DNA of 64,000 nucleotides, from assembly GCF_000377905.1 (NCBI RefSeq), contig NZ_KB898873.1, positions 372,001 through 436,000 on the forward strand, given 5' to 3'. The position numbers were made by a program, and so were the translations under genes. Source of the stretch: Thioalkalivibrio sp. ALMg11. Its GTDB lineage: Bacteria > Pseudomonadota > Gammaproteobacteria > Ectothiorhodospirales > Ectothiorhodospiraceae. Below, one piece after another: positions 8,721 through 24,485 of this stretch; position 1 is the first letter of the stretch, and every line of letters begins with the position of its first letter. The notes below the pieces were generated by a model. It made no database searches. It had not been told where the DNA came from and saw nothing but the letters and a program-made list of their open reading frames with translations.

Positions 8721-9109
8721 GCCACGCCCTCGCGCCGCCCCCGCACGTATTCGCGTACGCGATGGGGGTCCGGAATGCCGTTGACCCGGAACTCCGGGTT
8801 GTCCCCGGTGGTGTACACCGCGATGCGGCCGACACGGAAGATGCGGTCGAAAAAGCTCTGGTCCACCTTCACCGTACGGATCTGGCCGATGTCGAGGTCG
8901 ACATGCGACTTCGACAGCAGGCCCCGCTCCAGATGCACCTGATCGGCGTCAATACGCAGGCGTACCGAGCGCGTCTGTAGATACCACCACAGCAGGATCA
9001 GCAAGCCGAGGCCGAAGGCCGGGATTAGCACCAGGCTCAGGATGAAGCCGAACGGGTGATTGCGGAACATCGCCGGTCGGGCATCGATCGCGGGTTCGCG
9101 GGCAGACAT
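8717..9109 (-). CDS. Bacterial PH (DUF304/bPH2) domain membrane protein
   Basis: A 130-residue protein starting MSAREPAID. It has one strong hydrophobic region (FGFILSLVLIPAFGLGLLILLWWYL, residues 20-45), which may be one or two passes, followed by a bacterial PH-like domain of the DUF304 type (RLRIDADQVHLERGLLSKSHVDLDIGQIRTVKVDQSFFDRIFRVG). The start at 9109 is supported by GGAG nine bases upstream; the long upstream extension of the frame covers the metH terminator and is rejected. Members are cytoplasmic-membrane proteins without an assigned role. Confidence 0.8.
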   Translation of the reverse strand: MSAREPAIDARPAMFRNHPFGFILSLVLIPAFGLGLLILLWWYLQTRSVRLRIDADQVHLERGLLSKSHVDLDIGQIRTVKVDQSFFDRIFRVGRIAVYTTGDNPEFRVNGIPDPHRVREYVRGRREGVA

Positions 9110-9186
9110 GCGCAGACTCCGGTTGGGGGCAGGCCCATCCGAAAGGGGACGGACCCGTCCAGTTTGGCGCGGCGTCCCAAACAAAG

Positions 9187-9211
9187 CGAGCCCCGCACGG
9201 GGCGGGGCTCG
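9187..9211 (-). terminator. Rho-independent terminator of metH
   Basis: Perfect 10-bp GC-rich stem (cgagccccgc/gcggggctcg, loop acggg). Read on the minus strand it is followed by CTTTGTTT, a T-rich tract, 56 bases past the metH stop. It separates metH from the PH-domain gene downstream on the same strand. Confidence 0.8.
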
Positions 9212-9266
9212 AAGTTTGCCGGGCAAGGGCCGGTCACCCGGCCCGCCCGGAGGCAGGCTCGCGAAC

Positions 9267-13058
<3,792 letters not shown>

Positions 13059-13213
13059 GTGCCGTACACCATTGGTTTCGAATGGGATAAGTGTACACGC
13101 CAGGGTTCCATCCCCGTCGTGGAGCCCACCCTGTTGGCAGGCTCTTTCAAATTGCGTCGCAGCCCCGGATGCGGCCTGGTTGCGCCCGTGAACAGAGCTG
13201 TCACGATAGCGCC

Positions 13214-13948
13214 ATGCAGGAACACCCGATCCGCTGGTTCATTACTGCCCCGCAGGCCTGCCCCTATCTGGACGACCGCGAGATGCAGAGTTTGCTGGTC
13301 GACCCCGCGGTCAGCCTGGGCGGCGCGCGCTTCGGCCAGCTACTGGCCGAGGGCTTTCGCCGCAGCGGTCAGTTTGTCTATCGGCATCACTGCCCCGAGT
13401 GCGCGGCCTGCGTGCCAGTGCGCATCCCGGTTGCGGCCTTTCGCCCGAACCGGAGCCAGCGCCGCTGCCTGGGCCGCAACCACGATCTCGCGGTTGCCAT
13501 CCGGCGGCCGCCGGAGCAGCCCGGACCATCGCCCGCCGCCGATCTCGGCGAGCACATGCCGCTGTTCTCGCGCTACCAGTCCGCCCGTCACACGGGCGGC
13601 GGCATGGAACAGATGGGACACGAGGAATACGCGGGAATGCTCGCCCACCGGAACGGTCCAGTGGATCTGATCGAATTCCGCCAGGCCGACACGCTGGTCG
13701 CGGTGGCCGTCACCGACCGCACCCCGCAGGGGTTGTCGGCAATGTACAGCTTCTTCGATCCGGATCAGCCGCGCCGCGGACTGGGCACCCTCGCGATCCT
13801 GACCCAGGTGGCACATGCGCACCGCCTGGGCCTCCCTCATGTCTACCTCGGCTACTGGATCAACCAGGCACCGAAGATGGAATACAAGACCCGTTTCCAG
13901 CCGCTCGAAGGCCGCATGGACGGGGTCTGGAAGCGGCTACCCGCCTGA
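13214..13948 (+). CDS. bpt: Aspartate/glutamate leucyl- or arginyl-transferase (Bpt/Ate family)
   Basis: A 244-residue member of the bacterial arginyl/leucyl-tRNA-protein transferase family, which adds leucine (or arginine) from tRNA to proteins with acidic N-termini and feeds the ClpS/ClpAP N-degron pathway. Visible: the N-terminal Cys pair region ([17 protein letters not shown]), the central FSRYQSARH and the C-terminal [11 protein letters not shown]...YLGYWI and [11 protein letters not shown] segments. The start at 13214 gives the usual family N-terminus ([18 protein letters not shown]); longer in-frame extensions are not conserved-looking. It is divergent from metH. No clear ribosome site. 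Confidence 0.92.
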   Translation: MQEHPIRWFITAPQACPYLDDREMQSLLVDPAVSLGGARFGQLLAEGFRRSGQFVYRHHCPECAACVPVRIPVAAFRPNRSQRRCLGRNHDLAVAIRRPPEQPGPSPAADLGEHMPLFSRYQSARHTGGGMEQMGHEEYAGMLAHRNGPVDLIEFRQADTLVAVAVTDRTPQGLSAMYSFFDPDQPRRGLGTLAILTQVAHAHRLGLPHVYLGYWINQAPKMEYKTRFQPLEGRMDGVWKRLPA

Positions 13949-13985
13949 CGGCGGATAGCCCTCCCGGTCTTTCTCCGCGACCGAC

Positions 13986-14834
13986 CTAGCGGGCCGGCTT
14001 GCGGAAGCGGAAGATGCCCCAGGTCAGGTAGCCCGAGTTGCCGCCATCGACCCAGTGCTGCAGGCCCTGCTTCATGCGGTCGATGTAGTCCTGCGAGATG
14101 TAGTTCTTCAACTCGTCCTCGCGGGACTCGAGCTCCTGCTTCACGCGGCCGTAATGGGTCGAGATCTGGCCGGAGTGCTCCTCGAAGCTGACTTCCTCCA
14201 GACCCGCCGCCTTGGCCGCCTCGCGGTAAAGCGCGGGGCTCGCCAGCGAATCCAGGTGGATGCGGGCGAGGATCGGGTCCAGCACGCCATCCGGGCAGTC
14301 GTCGGTCTGCATCGGATCGGTGAAGATCAGCCAGCCACCCGGCTTCAGGACGCGCGCGGCCTCCTGAATCACCTTCTTCTTGTCTTCGTTCTGGCTGTGC
14401 AGGAAGGAGTCCTCGGACCAGACGACGTCATAGGACGCGTCCGGCTCGTCGACCTTCTCGAAGCTGCCGTCGACCACGGTGATCTTGTCGTCGAGGTGGC
14501 GCGCCTTGTTGATCTCGCGATCGCGCTCGTTTTCCTTCTCGGACAGGTTCAGCGCGGTGACATCGCAACCGTAGTTTTCCACCAGGTAGCGGGCGACACC
14601 GCCGTAGCCGGCGCCCATGTCGAGCACGCGCCATTCCGGCTGCGGCTCGCCCAGGAGGTCGGACATGTGCGCGACCGTGCGACGGCTGGCGTCGCCGATC
14701 GGCTCGTCCTTGTACTCGTACAGCCCGATATGGAGGTCTTCACCGCCCCACACCATCTTGTAGAAGGTGTCGGCGTCCTCGCTGTTGTAGTAGTCGCGAG
14801 CGGTTTCGACTACGTCGGAGTAGTTCTCGCTCAT
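13986..14834 (-). CDS. Sarcosine/dimethylglycine N-methyltransferase
   Basis: A 282-residue SAM-dependent methyltransferase that should carry out the last steps of betaine synthesis from glycine (sarcosine to dimethylglycine to glycine betaine). The SAM-binding motif VLDMGAGYGGVARYL lies near residues 69-83, followed by acidic VVWSEDSFLHS. The overall sequence matches the SDMT type known from halophilic Ectothiorhodospira/Halorhodospira. Its ATG overlaps the upstream GSMT stop by four bases (ATGA), so the two enzymes are translationally coupled and made together. Product: the osmoprotectant glycine betaine. Confidence 0.92.
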   Translation of the reverse strand: MSENYSDVVETARDYYNSEDADTFYKMVWGGEDLHIGLYEYKDEPIGDASRRTVAHMSDLLGEPQPEWRVLDMGAGYGGVARYLVENYGCDVTALNLSEKENERDREINKARHLDDKITVVDGSFEKVDEPDASYDVVWSEDSFLHSQNEDKKKVIQEAARVLKPGGWLIFTDPMQTDDCPDGVLDPILARIHLDSLASPALYREAAKAAGLEEVSFEEHSGQISTHYGRVKQELESREDELKNYISQDYIDRMKQGLQHWVDGGNSGYLTWGIFRFRKPAR

Positions 14835-15649
14835 CGTTCCTCGCCCTCGATATAACGCTTGTCGGCCACGTGGATGAAGAAGTCCGGATCGCTCTCGCGA
14901 TAGGTCTCCTGGAAGTCCCCGTAGGTCTCGATATGCTGGAAACCGACTTCGCGCATCAGGCGGCGGACATAGGCCTTGCGCAGCGGGAACATGTTCAGGA
15001 AGTACTCGGAGCCATCCGGGAACTTGTACTGGAAGCGCGCCAGGCCTTCGTCGACGTGGGCCGGCTGCACCTGGACGTTGTCGCCGCAGTAGTAGTAGGT
15101 GTGCTTGGACGAATAACCGTGGTCCATGATGGTGTCGTAGTTGCGCTGGTCGAGGATCAGCACACCATCGTGGTTCAGGGCGGAGTAGAACTCGGCCAGG
15201 GCCTTGCGACGGTCGTGTTCATTGAACAGGTGGGTAAACGAGTTGCCCAGGCAGACGACGGCGTCGTAGCGGCCGTAGATGTCGCGGTTCAGCATGCGCC
15301 AGTCGGCCTGCACGGTGCGCAGGATGTGGCCCCGCTTGCGACCGTTCTCGAAGGCCTTGACGAGCATCTCGGGGGCGCCGTCGGCGGTCACCACGTCGAA
15401 GCCCGCCTCACGCAGCTGCACGGAATGGAAGCCGGTGCCGGCGGCGACGTCGAGCACGCGCTTGGCGCCGCGCTTCTTCAGTTCTTCGATGAAGAAGGTG
15501 CCTTCGCTCTTGGCACGGTTGTCCCAATCGATCAGGTCATCCCACTTATCGACGAAGCCGGTGGTGTACTCGTTGAGATAGTTCTCGGTATTACGGCGCT
15601 CGGTCGGCTTTTCGCCGAAGTCCTGATCATTCTTGATGTTCGCTGCCAT
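14831..15649 (-). CDS. Glycine/sarcosine N-methyltransferase
   Basis: A 272-residue SAM-dependent methyltransferase for the first two steps, glycine to sarcosine to dimethylglycine. It has the acidic, GSMT-like N-terminus (YLNEYTTGFVDKWDDLIDWDNRAKSEG as two halves of a continuous segment), SAM motif VLDVAAGTGFHS near residues 66-77 and YDAVVCLGNSFTHL. The start at 15649 has AGAGGAA about six bases upstream and the next gene overlaps its stop. Three methylations per betaine make this pathway a heavy SAM consumer. Together with the SDMT gene it marks the organism as a de novo betaine producer, hence salt-adapted. Confidence 0.92.
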   Translation of the reverse strand: MAANIKNDQDFGEKPTERRNTENYLNEYTTGFVDKWDDLIDWDNRAKSEGTFFIEELKKRGAKRVLDVAAGTGFHSVQLREAGFDVVTADGAPEMLVKAFENGRKRGHILRTVQADWRMLNRDIYGRYDAVVCLGNSFTHLFNEHDRRKALAEFYSALNHDGVLILDQRNYDTIMDHGYSSKHTYYYCGDNVQVQPAHVDEGLARFQYKFPDGSEYFLNMFPLRKAYVRRLMREVGFQHIETYGDFQETYRESDPDFFIHVADKRYIEGEER

Positions 15650-16141
15650 GCTGGTTCCTCTTGGCTTTGCTGCTGTTGTAAGCGTGACCGGACCGGCCCC
15701 AAGGCCGATCCGCCGGCACAACACCCCGCAAACGCAGTGAACCGCGACCTCCGCATCACTCGGCGGTCTCGCCAGCAGCCCGATCGAGCCAGGCGGGTTA
15801 CGCCCGGTGTTCGGGTATCAATGCGCCAGGTGCGTTGTTCGCAGCACCCGACACCGGCCTGGCCGGTTCTTCCTGCACATCCGGAGGGCAATCGGTACCC
15901 GGATGCCGAGCCGTGGTCTGGCGGGCCCATCCCGCCTGGCTCGGGGATCGTTTACGGCGCCTCGCGCTGCGTCTGAACGCGGGCGTTGTGTCCGAAATCG
16001 TTTTTATACCCTGAAGGTTTTGCGCAAACATTACAAGTTGAGAGCCCGTCCGGCGGCCCTGTCTGCGCGGCCCACGATGCCAGTCCATCCGTGCCGCGCG
16101 TTCGATATAATGCTCGTTTTGCAGCGATCCCGAGGCCCCGC
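15650..16141. other. Divergent regulatory gap between betaine operon and purH
   Basis: A 492-bp gap without a believable gene on either strand; the small overlapping frames here have no family character. It must contain the promoters of the divergent betaine operon and purH. On the plus strand a TATAAT lies at 16106-16111. On the minus strand a TATAAA lies at 16003-16008 without a convincing -35 partner, and would leave a leader of about 350 nt for the GSMT gene. I see no known riboswitch. Confidence 0.5.
16106..16111 (+). promoter_or_regulatory. Candidate -10 box for purH
   Basis: A perfect TATAAT 31 bases before the purH ATG, which would give a leader of about 24 nt. No good -35 hexamer lies 16-18 bases upstream, so the assignment is tentative. 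Confidence 0.35.
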
Positions 16142-17707
<1,566 letters not shown>

Positions 17708-17720
17708 TCCGGGACATCCC

Positions 17721-19010
<1,290 letters not shown>

Positions 19011-19055
19011 CCCCGGGCGACGGCGCGTCTACCCCTTTTTTTGGAGATCCACCCG

Positions 19056-21542
19056 ATGGCCGCCCCCGAAGTCACGCACCTGCCCAACCTCCCCAACGAC
19101 GCGGAGGGCCTGCGGCAATCGATCCGCGATGCCTTGGTCCGTGTGGTCGGCGAGGACCCGCGCAAGGCCAAAGAGCGCGACTGGATGGAGGCGCTGGCCT
19201 TCGCCATTCGCGAACGCATGGTCGAGCGGCGGCTGCTAACCCGCCGGCAGTTCACCGACGAGGACGTCAAGCGCGTCTATTACCTGTCGATGGAATACCT
19301 GGTGGGGCGCATGCTCGAGGCGAACCTGCGCAACATTGGCATCCTCGAACCGGCGCGCCAGGCGATGGCAGACCTCGGCGTAGACCTGGATACGATCCTC
19401 GACCTGGAAGACGATGCTGCCCTCGGCAACGGTGGCCTCGGGCGGCTCGCAGCCTGCATCCTGGAATCCCTGGCGACCCAGGGCTATCCCGGCTATGGCT
19501 ACGGCATCCGTTACGAGTTCGGGATGTTCCGGCAGGAGTTCGAGCCGTACCGCCAGGTGGAGCATCCGGACAACTGGCTGCGCTACGGCAACCCGTGGGA
19601 GTTTCCGCGCGCCGACCGCAAATACCCGATCCACTTCTACGGCCACGTGGTCGAGCACCATCATTCCGATGGCACCACCCGCTACAGCTGGGAGGATGGC
19701 GAGGAAGTCCTGGCCATGGCCTACGACTACCCGACCGCAGGCTATGGCCGGCGCAACGTGAATAACCTGCGGCTGTGGGCGGCCAAGGCCACCCGCGACT
19801 TCGACCTGCGGTACTTCAACGAGGGCGATTACATCCGCGCCGTCTCGGACAAGGCCGCGTCCGAGACCATCTCGATGGTTCTCTATCCGAACGATGCCAC
19901 CGCGATCGGCAAGGAGCTGCGGCTGAAACAGGAGTATTTCTTCGTCTCCGCCTCGCTGCAGGACATCCTGGATCGCCATCTGGCGCTTGGCTACAGCCTG
20001 GATGACGTACCCAACAAGATTGCGATCCAGCTCAATGACACCCACCCGGCAATCGCCGTCGCGGAAATGATGCGCTTGCTGGTGGACGGCCACGAACTGC
20101 ACTGGAATCAAGCCTGGGACCTGACCCGGCGCACCTTTGCCTACACCAACCACACCCTGATGCCCGAGGCCCTGGAGACCTGGCCGGTGGAGCTCATGGA
20201 GCGCGTGCTGCCACGCCACATGGGGATCATCTACCGCATCAACCACCGTTTCCTGGAGGAAGTCCGTCACCGCTATCCCGGGGACAACGACCGCCTGGCC
20301 CGACTGTCCATCATCGACGAGGCCAACGGCCGCCGCGTGCGCATGGCGCACCTGGCCGTGGTCGGCTCGCACCACGTCAATGGCGTGGCGGCACTGCACA
20401 CTCAGCTGCTGCAGGAGACGCTGTTCGAAGACTTCTACGCCCTGTGGCCGGAGCGCTTCGTCAACGTCACCAACGGCGTGACCCCACGCTTGTGGATGAT
20501 CCAGTCCAATCCCTCGCTCACCCAACTGCTGGGCCAGCGCATTGGCGACGACTGGCAGTACAACCTGGACGCCCTGCGTGAGCTGGAACCCTACGCCCAG
20601 GATCCCGACCTGCAAAAGGCCTTCATGGATGTGAAGCGCGCCAACAAGCAGCGCCTGACGGACCTGGTGCGCGAGCGCACTGGCGTGGAACTGAACCCGG
20701 ACGTGATGTTCGACGTGCAGATCAAGCGCATCCACGAATACAAGCGCCAGCTCCTGAAGCTCCTGCACGTGGTGGATCTCTACCGGCGCATCCGCGCCGG
20801 TGAGGACGTCCCGCCGCGCGTGGTCCTGTTCGGCGGCAAGGCAGCGCCCGGCTATGCACGCGCCAAGGGCATCATCCAGGTGATCAACGAGGTGGCCGAC
20901 ATCGTGAATAACGATCCGGCCGTGGGCGACCGCCTGAAGTGCGTGTTCTTCCCCAACTACGAGGTCAGTTCCGCCAGCATCATCATCCCGGCGGCGGATG
21001 TCTCCGAACAGATCTCCACCGCCGGCTTCGAGGCCTCCGGCACCGGCAACATGAAACTGGCGCTGAACGGGGCCCTGACCATAGGCACCCTGGACGGCGC
21101 CAACATCGAGATCCGAGACGCGGTGGGCGAGGAATCCATCTTCATCTTCGGCATGACTGCCGACGAGGTGGTCGAGCATCGCCGCAACGGCCCGAGTCCC
21201 GAGGCCATCCTGGCGCAGCAGCCCAACCTGGCCGCTGCGGTGGAGATGATCGAATCAGGGTTCTTTACCTGCGACGACCCGGGGACCCATGGCGACCTTG
21301 GGCGCTACCTGCGCCACGAGGATCCGTTCTTCGTAATCGCCGACTATCCGGCCTATGCCGAGGCCTGCGACCGGGCGGATGCTTTGTACGCCGACCGCGC
21401 CGCGTGGGCCGAGGCGGCCATCCTGAATGTCGCACGCATGGGGTACTTCTCCATCGACCGCACCGTTCGCGACTACGCCGACCAGATCTGGAACCTCACG
21501 CCCGAACCGGTGGCCCCGTCACAGACCAACGGCGCCGCCTGA
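19056..21542 (+). CDS. glgP: Glycogen/starch phosphorylase
   Basis: An 828-residue PLP enzyme that phosphorolyses alpha-1,4-glucan to glucose-1-phosphate. Family signatures run through the whole length: YYLSMEYLVGRML, AALGNGGLGRLAACILESLA, QLNDTHPAIAVAEMMRLL, IKRIHEYKRQLL, and the PLP-lysine site EASGTGNMKLALNGALTIGT (Lys near residue 667) followed by DGANIEI. The ATG at 19056 has GGAG eight bases upstream; an in-frame TTG five codons earlier is less likely. It stands alone between the purD hairpin and convergent cysQ. No other glycogen gene is in the window. Confidence 0.96.
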   Translation: MAAPEVTHLPNLPNDAEGLRQSIRDALVRVVGEDPRKAKERDWMEALAFAIRERMVERRLLTRRQFTDEDVKRVYYLSMEYLVGRMLEANLRNIGILEPARQAMADLGVDLDTILDLEDDAALGNGGLGRLAACILESLATQGYPGYGYGIRYEFGMFRQEFEPYRQVEHPDNWLRYGNPWEFPRADRKYPIHFYGHVVEHHHSDGTTRYSWEDGEEVLAMAYDYPTAGYGRRNVNNLRLWAAKATRDFDLRYFNEGDYIRAVSDKAASETISMVLYPNDATAIGKELRLKQEYFFVSASLQDILDRHLALGYSLDDVPNKIAIQLNDTHPAIAVAEMMRLLVDGHELHWNQAWDLTRRTFAYTNHTLMPEALETWPVELMERVLPRHMGIIYRINHRFLEEVRHRYPGDNDRLARLSIIDEANGRRVRMAHLAVVGSHHVNGVAALHTQLLQETLFEDFYALWPERFVNVTNGVTPRLWMIQSNPSLTQLLGQRIGDDWQYNLDALRELEPYAQDPDLQKAFMDVKRANKQRLTDLVRERTGVELNPDVMFDVQIKRIHEYKRQLLKLLHVVDLYRRIRAGEDVPPRVVLFGGKAAPGYARAKGIIQVINEVADIVNNDPAVGDRLKCVFFPNYEVSSASIIIPAADVSEQISTAGFEASGTGNMKLALNGALTIGTLDGANIEIRDAVGEESIFIFGMTADEVVEHRRNGPSPEAILAQQPNLAAAVEMIESGFFTCDDPGTHGDLGRYLRHEDPFFVIADYPAYAEACDRADALYADRAAWAEAAILNVARMGYFSIDRTVRDYADQIWNLTPEPVAPSQTNGAA

Positions 21543-21556
21543 CGCGGAGCGGGTTC

Positions 21557-22390
21557 TCAGGCGTCGGGAAGCCCCAGGCGGCGCAACCAGCCGTCGGGGT
21601 TGCCCGCGCACACCAGGAACTCGGGGTTCAGCAGGCTTTCGCGCGTGTTGTAGCGCAGTTCTTGCCCGTGGAGATCCGTCACCCGTCCGCCTGCGGCCCG
21701 CACCACGGCATGCGCCGCGCCGGTATCCCACTCGCTGGTGGGACCCAGACGCGGATAGATGTCGGCGGCGCCCTCGGCCACCAGGCACAGCTTCATCGAA
21801 CTGCCCATGCTGACCAGGTCGTGGGGACCCAGCCGGTCCAGCGCGACCTTGAGCCGCTCCGCCCCGTGCGAACGGCTGCCCGCCACCAATGGGTGATCGG
21901 TGCCAATACGGTCGCGCGCCACTGCGATCTCCCGCGGGGGTTGGTCCTCGTCACGGCGAATCGCCACGCCATCGCGATGACCGGCGTACAGGCGCTTGAG
22001 CACCGGGGACCAGACGACGCCCAGCACCGGCTCGTGGTCGTGGATCAGGGCCACGTTCACGGTGAACTCGCCGCTGCGCTTGACGAACTCGCGGGTGCCG
22101 TCGAGGGGATCGATCAGCCAGTAGGTCTGCCACTGGCTGCGGCGCTCGAAGGGCACGTCCTGCCCCTCCTCCGACAACACCGGCCAGTCGGGGTCGATGT
22201 CGGCCAGCCCCCGGGCGAGGATCCGGTGGGCCGCCAGATCGGCCTCGGTCAGCGGCGAATGATCGGCCTTTTCGGTGACCGCGAAGCGCGTCTCGTAAAG
22301 TTCGAGAATCGCGTGGCCGGCCTGGTCGGCCAGCGCGGCCACCTCGTGCATCAGGGCGGTAAGGGCCGCGTCCTTCGGCGGAGCATGCAT
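21557..22390 (-). CDS. cysQ: 3'(2'),5'-bisphosphate nucleotidase
   Basis: A 277-residue member of the lithium-sensitive inositol-phosphatase superfamily, expected to hydrolyse PAP to AMP and so recycle the by-product of sulfate assimilation. Metal-site motifs are present: VTEKADHSPLTEADLAA, WPVLSEEGQ, WLIDPLDGTREFVK (the DPLDGT signature) and EWDTGAAHAVVRAAGG near the C-terminus. The start at 22390 (MHAPPKD) has AGGAG seven bases upstream. It lies 51 bases after nudE on the same strand; nudE-cysQ neighbours are common in gammaproteobacteria. Confidence 0.93.
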   Translation of the reverse strand: MHAPPKDAALTALMHEVAALADQAGHAILELYETRFAVTEKADHSPLTEADLAAHRILARGLADIDPDWPVLSEEGQDVPFERRSQWQTYWLIDPLDGTREFVKRSGEFTVNVALIHDHEPVLGVVWSPVLKRLYAGHRDGVAIRRDEDQPPREIAVARDRIGTDHPLVAGSRSHGAERLKVALDRLGPHDLVSMGSSMKLCLVAEGAADIYPRLGPTSEWDTGAAHAVVRAAGGRVTDLHGQELRYNTRESLLNPEFLVCAGNPDGWLRRLGLPDA

Positions 22391-22440
22391 GGGGAACTCC
22401 TGTTTTCCCGGTACCAAGCCCTAGCTTGGCAGGCTCGGGC

Positions 22441-22986
22441 TCAGGCGTCGAGGTAGTCGCGCACCATGTACAGCGCGGCGATGGAGCGCGCCTCGGTCAG
22501 ATCTTCGCGGGCGACCAGCTCGGTCAGCCGGTCCAGCGACCAGGGCACCACCTCGAGCGCCTCCGGCTCGTCACCTTCCGCGGTCTGCGGGTACAGGTCC
22601 TCGGCCAGCACCAGATGGGTCTGGTGGGCCATGTAGCCGGGCGCCACGGTCAGCGCACCCAGATGGGTCAGGCGATGCCCACCGTGGCCGACCTCTTCCA
22701 TGATCTCGCGATTGGCGGCAGTCAGGATGTCCTCGCCCGCCTCCATGCGGCCCTTGGGCAGACCCAGCTCGTAGCGGTGGGTGCCGGCGGCGTATTCACG
22801 GATCAGCAGGACGGTCCGGTCAGCCTGCACCGGGGCAATAATCACCGCCCCGTGGCCGCGACTGACCAGGCGCTCGAAGCAGGTGCGCGCACCATTGCTG
22901 AATTCGAGGTCCAGCTCCTCCACCTCGAACAGGCGGCTGCTGGCGACCGTGCGCCGCCCCTGGACATCCGGCTTGTCTCGGCTCAT
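22441..22986 (-). CDS. nudE: ADP compounds hydrolase NudE
   Basis: A 181-residue Nudix hydrolase that splits ADP-linked dinucleotides (Ap3A, ADP-ribose, NADH). The Nudix box is complete: GLPKGRMEAGED followed by AANREIMEEVGHG, near residues 75-100. NudE-type context HRYELGLPKG and the GYMAHQTHLVLAEDLYPQ loop support the assignment. GGAGG sits five bases before the ATG. It is probably co-transcribed with cysQ downstream; the exported protein gene upstream ends 19 bases away. Confidence 0.93.
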   Translation of the reverse strand: MSRDKPDVQGRRTVASSRLFEVEELDLEFSNGARTCFERLVSRGHGAVIIAPVQADRTVLLIREYAAGTHRYELGLPKGRMEAGEDILTAANREIMEEVGHGGHRLTHLGALTVAPGYMAHQTHLVLAEDLYPQTAEGDEPEALEVVPWSLDRLTELVAREDLTEARSIAALYMVRDYLDA

Positions 22987-23004
22987 GCGCCCTCCGGGCG
23001 AGAT

Positions 23005-23718
23005 TCAGTGGCTGTTGCGTAGCCGCACCAGGGTACGCAGTTCGCCCTCGAACAGGGTGTCGAACATGAACCCGTGATCGGAGGTGACCACCTCGAACCC
23101 TTCCTGGTCAGCCGGATCGGTATCCGCCAGGCGCAGATCGAGATCGCCCCAGCTCACGGCCATGGTGACGCGCATCGGGAAGTAGCCATCCAGGAAGCGG
23201 CGCACGAACGGGCCGTTCTCCAGACGATAGACGCCATCCCCCTCGTCCTCGACGATCTTCATGCGCGCGGTCACGCAGACCTCGGCGTCCCGCTGCACCC
23301 CGCGCAGGTCCACGCGATCGCCCTCGGCACGCGCGGATTCGATGTTGCGGGTGGACTCGACCTGAAGCTCGTCGATGGTCGCCTCATTGTACACAATGAC
23401 CATGCGCCGAATGGCCGCCACATCGTTGTGGCACTGGCGCAGATCGGCCCAGCCGTCCTCCAGCGAGGACTGCGTGATGCGGATCTGATTCTGGTGGTGA
23501 TGGGGGATGCGATCGGGCTCCTCCAGCAGGAATTTCAGGTCGGGGCTGGTGGTCTGGGTCTGGTCCGGCGAGACCGTCTCGCCCCACAGGCTGTCATCCT
23601 CCAGCGGGTCGTAGTCCGGGTCGCCGGCGTCCATCCCCTGCACCGCCAGCGGCAGGGCCATTAGCGCAAGAAGCAGGGTCGCGGGAAGGAACCGCGATTG
23701 GGGTACCATGGGGGCCAT
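23005..23718 (-). CDS. Hypothetical exported protein
   Basis: A protein of about 237 residues with a signal peptide (FLPATLLLALMALPLAVQG, cleavage near residue 30), so periplasmic or surface-located. The mature part is acidic (DAGDPDYDPLEDDSLWGE), with PHHHQNQIRITQSSLEDGW, a CHNDVAAI...CVTARMK pair of cysteines, and VTSDHGFMFDTLFEGELRTLVRLR at the end. I recognise no domain. ATG at 23718 preferred: AGAGGG lies about eight bases upstream; another ATG is three codons in. It precedes nudE and is divergent from yrfG. Confidence 0.7.
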   Translation of the reverse strand: MAPMVPQSRFLPATLLLALMALPLAVQGMDAGDPDYDPLEDDSLWGETVSPDQTQTTSPDLKFLLEEPDRIPHHHQNQIRITQSSLEDGWADLRQCHNDVAAIRRMVIVYNEATIDELQVESTRNIESARAEGDRVDLRGVQRDAEVCVTARMKIVEDEGDGVYRLENGPFVRRFLDGYFPMRVTMAVSWGDLDLRLADTDPADQEGFEVVTSDHGFMFDTLFEGELRTLVRLRNSH

Positions 23719-23750
23719 CGTCGTCACCCTCTTTCGTGTAGCCGTTAGCT

Positions 23751-24485
23751 GTGGACCTGCAAAACCCCGAAAAAAATCCGCACCCGCCCGCGGCCCCCGA
23801 CGCGATCGCCTGGGATCGCGTCGACACCGTGCTGTTCGACATGGACGGAACGCTGCTGGATCTGCACTTCGACAATCGCTTCTGGCGTGAACTGATCCCG
23901 CAGGAATACATCCGCTGCCAACCGGATGACCCGGAGTGTGCGCGCCGCCGCCTGGAGGACGAGATGCAGCGGGTGCGCGGCAAGCTGGAGTGGTACTGCG
24001 TCGATCACTGGACCCGCTTCACCGGTCTGGACATCCTCGGCCTGAAACGCGAACTGGCCCACCACATCGTCCTCAAACCGCATGCCGACCAGGTTCTGGC
24101 CGCCCTGCAACGCGCCGGACGACAGCGGGTGCTGGTCACCAACGCCCACCCGCAGGTCTACGCCTTCAAGCATCGCCTCACCCGCATTGGCGACCGCCTG
24201 GATACCATTGTCTCCGCCCACGACCTCGATTGCGCCAAGGAAGACGGCAGCTTCTGGGAACGCCTGCAGCGGGTCGCACCGTACGATCCGGAACGCACCC
24301 TGCTGGTGGACGACAACCTGCTGGCGCTGGCCAGCGCCGCCGGGGCGGGGATCGCCCAACTGCGCGGGATGCGCTACCCGGACGAGCGCGGCGAACCCAT
24401 GCACTCGGAGGACTTCGAGCTGCTGGAATCGCTCGCGGACCTGTTGCCCGGCCTGACCGACCCGGGAGGCGTGGCGGCTACTTGA
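23751..24485 (+). CDS. yrfG: GMP/IMP nucleotidase, HAD family
   Basis: A 244-residue HAD-type phosphatase like E. coli YrfG, which dephosphorylates purine mononucleotides. Motif I DTVLFDMDGTLLDLHFDN (catalytic Asp pair near residues 31-33), motif II VLVTNAHP and motif IV LLVDDNLLALASA are all visible, as is the YrfG-specific NRFWRELIPQEYI. The start is GTG at 23751, giving about 15 extra residues versus typical members; no ribosome site is obvious. Its 3' end overlaps the convergent small gene by eight bases (24478-24485). Confidence 0.9.
   Translation: MDLQNPEKNPHPPAAPDAIAWDRVDTVLFDMDGTLLDLHFDNRFWRELIPQEYIRCQPDDPECARRRLEDEMQRVRGKLEWYCVDHWTRFTGLDILGLKRELAHHIVLKPHADQVLAALQRAGRQRVLVTNAHPQVYAFKHRLTRIGDRLDTIVSAHDLDCAKEDGSFWERLQRVAPYDPERTLLVDDNLLALASAAGAGIAQLRGMRYPDERGEPMHSEDFELLESLADLLPGLTDPGGVAAT

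Noticed and set aside
13059-13213. Possible SAM or cobalamin riboswitch before metH
   Set aside because: The 155-bp gap is too short for a typical cobalamin riboswitch and I could not find its conserved core or a SAM/SAH aptamer pattern by eye.
14870-15976. A 368-codon plus-strand frame opposite the GSMT gene
   Set aside because: Antisense to a clear methyltransferase; hydrophobic V/H/D/L-rich composition typical of shadow frames.
16018-16033. ttttgcgcaaacatta as a PurR operator for purH
   Set aside because: It shares gcaaac with the PurR consensus but lacks the matching second half-site at the right spacing, and lies far upstream of the likely promoter.
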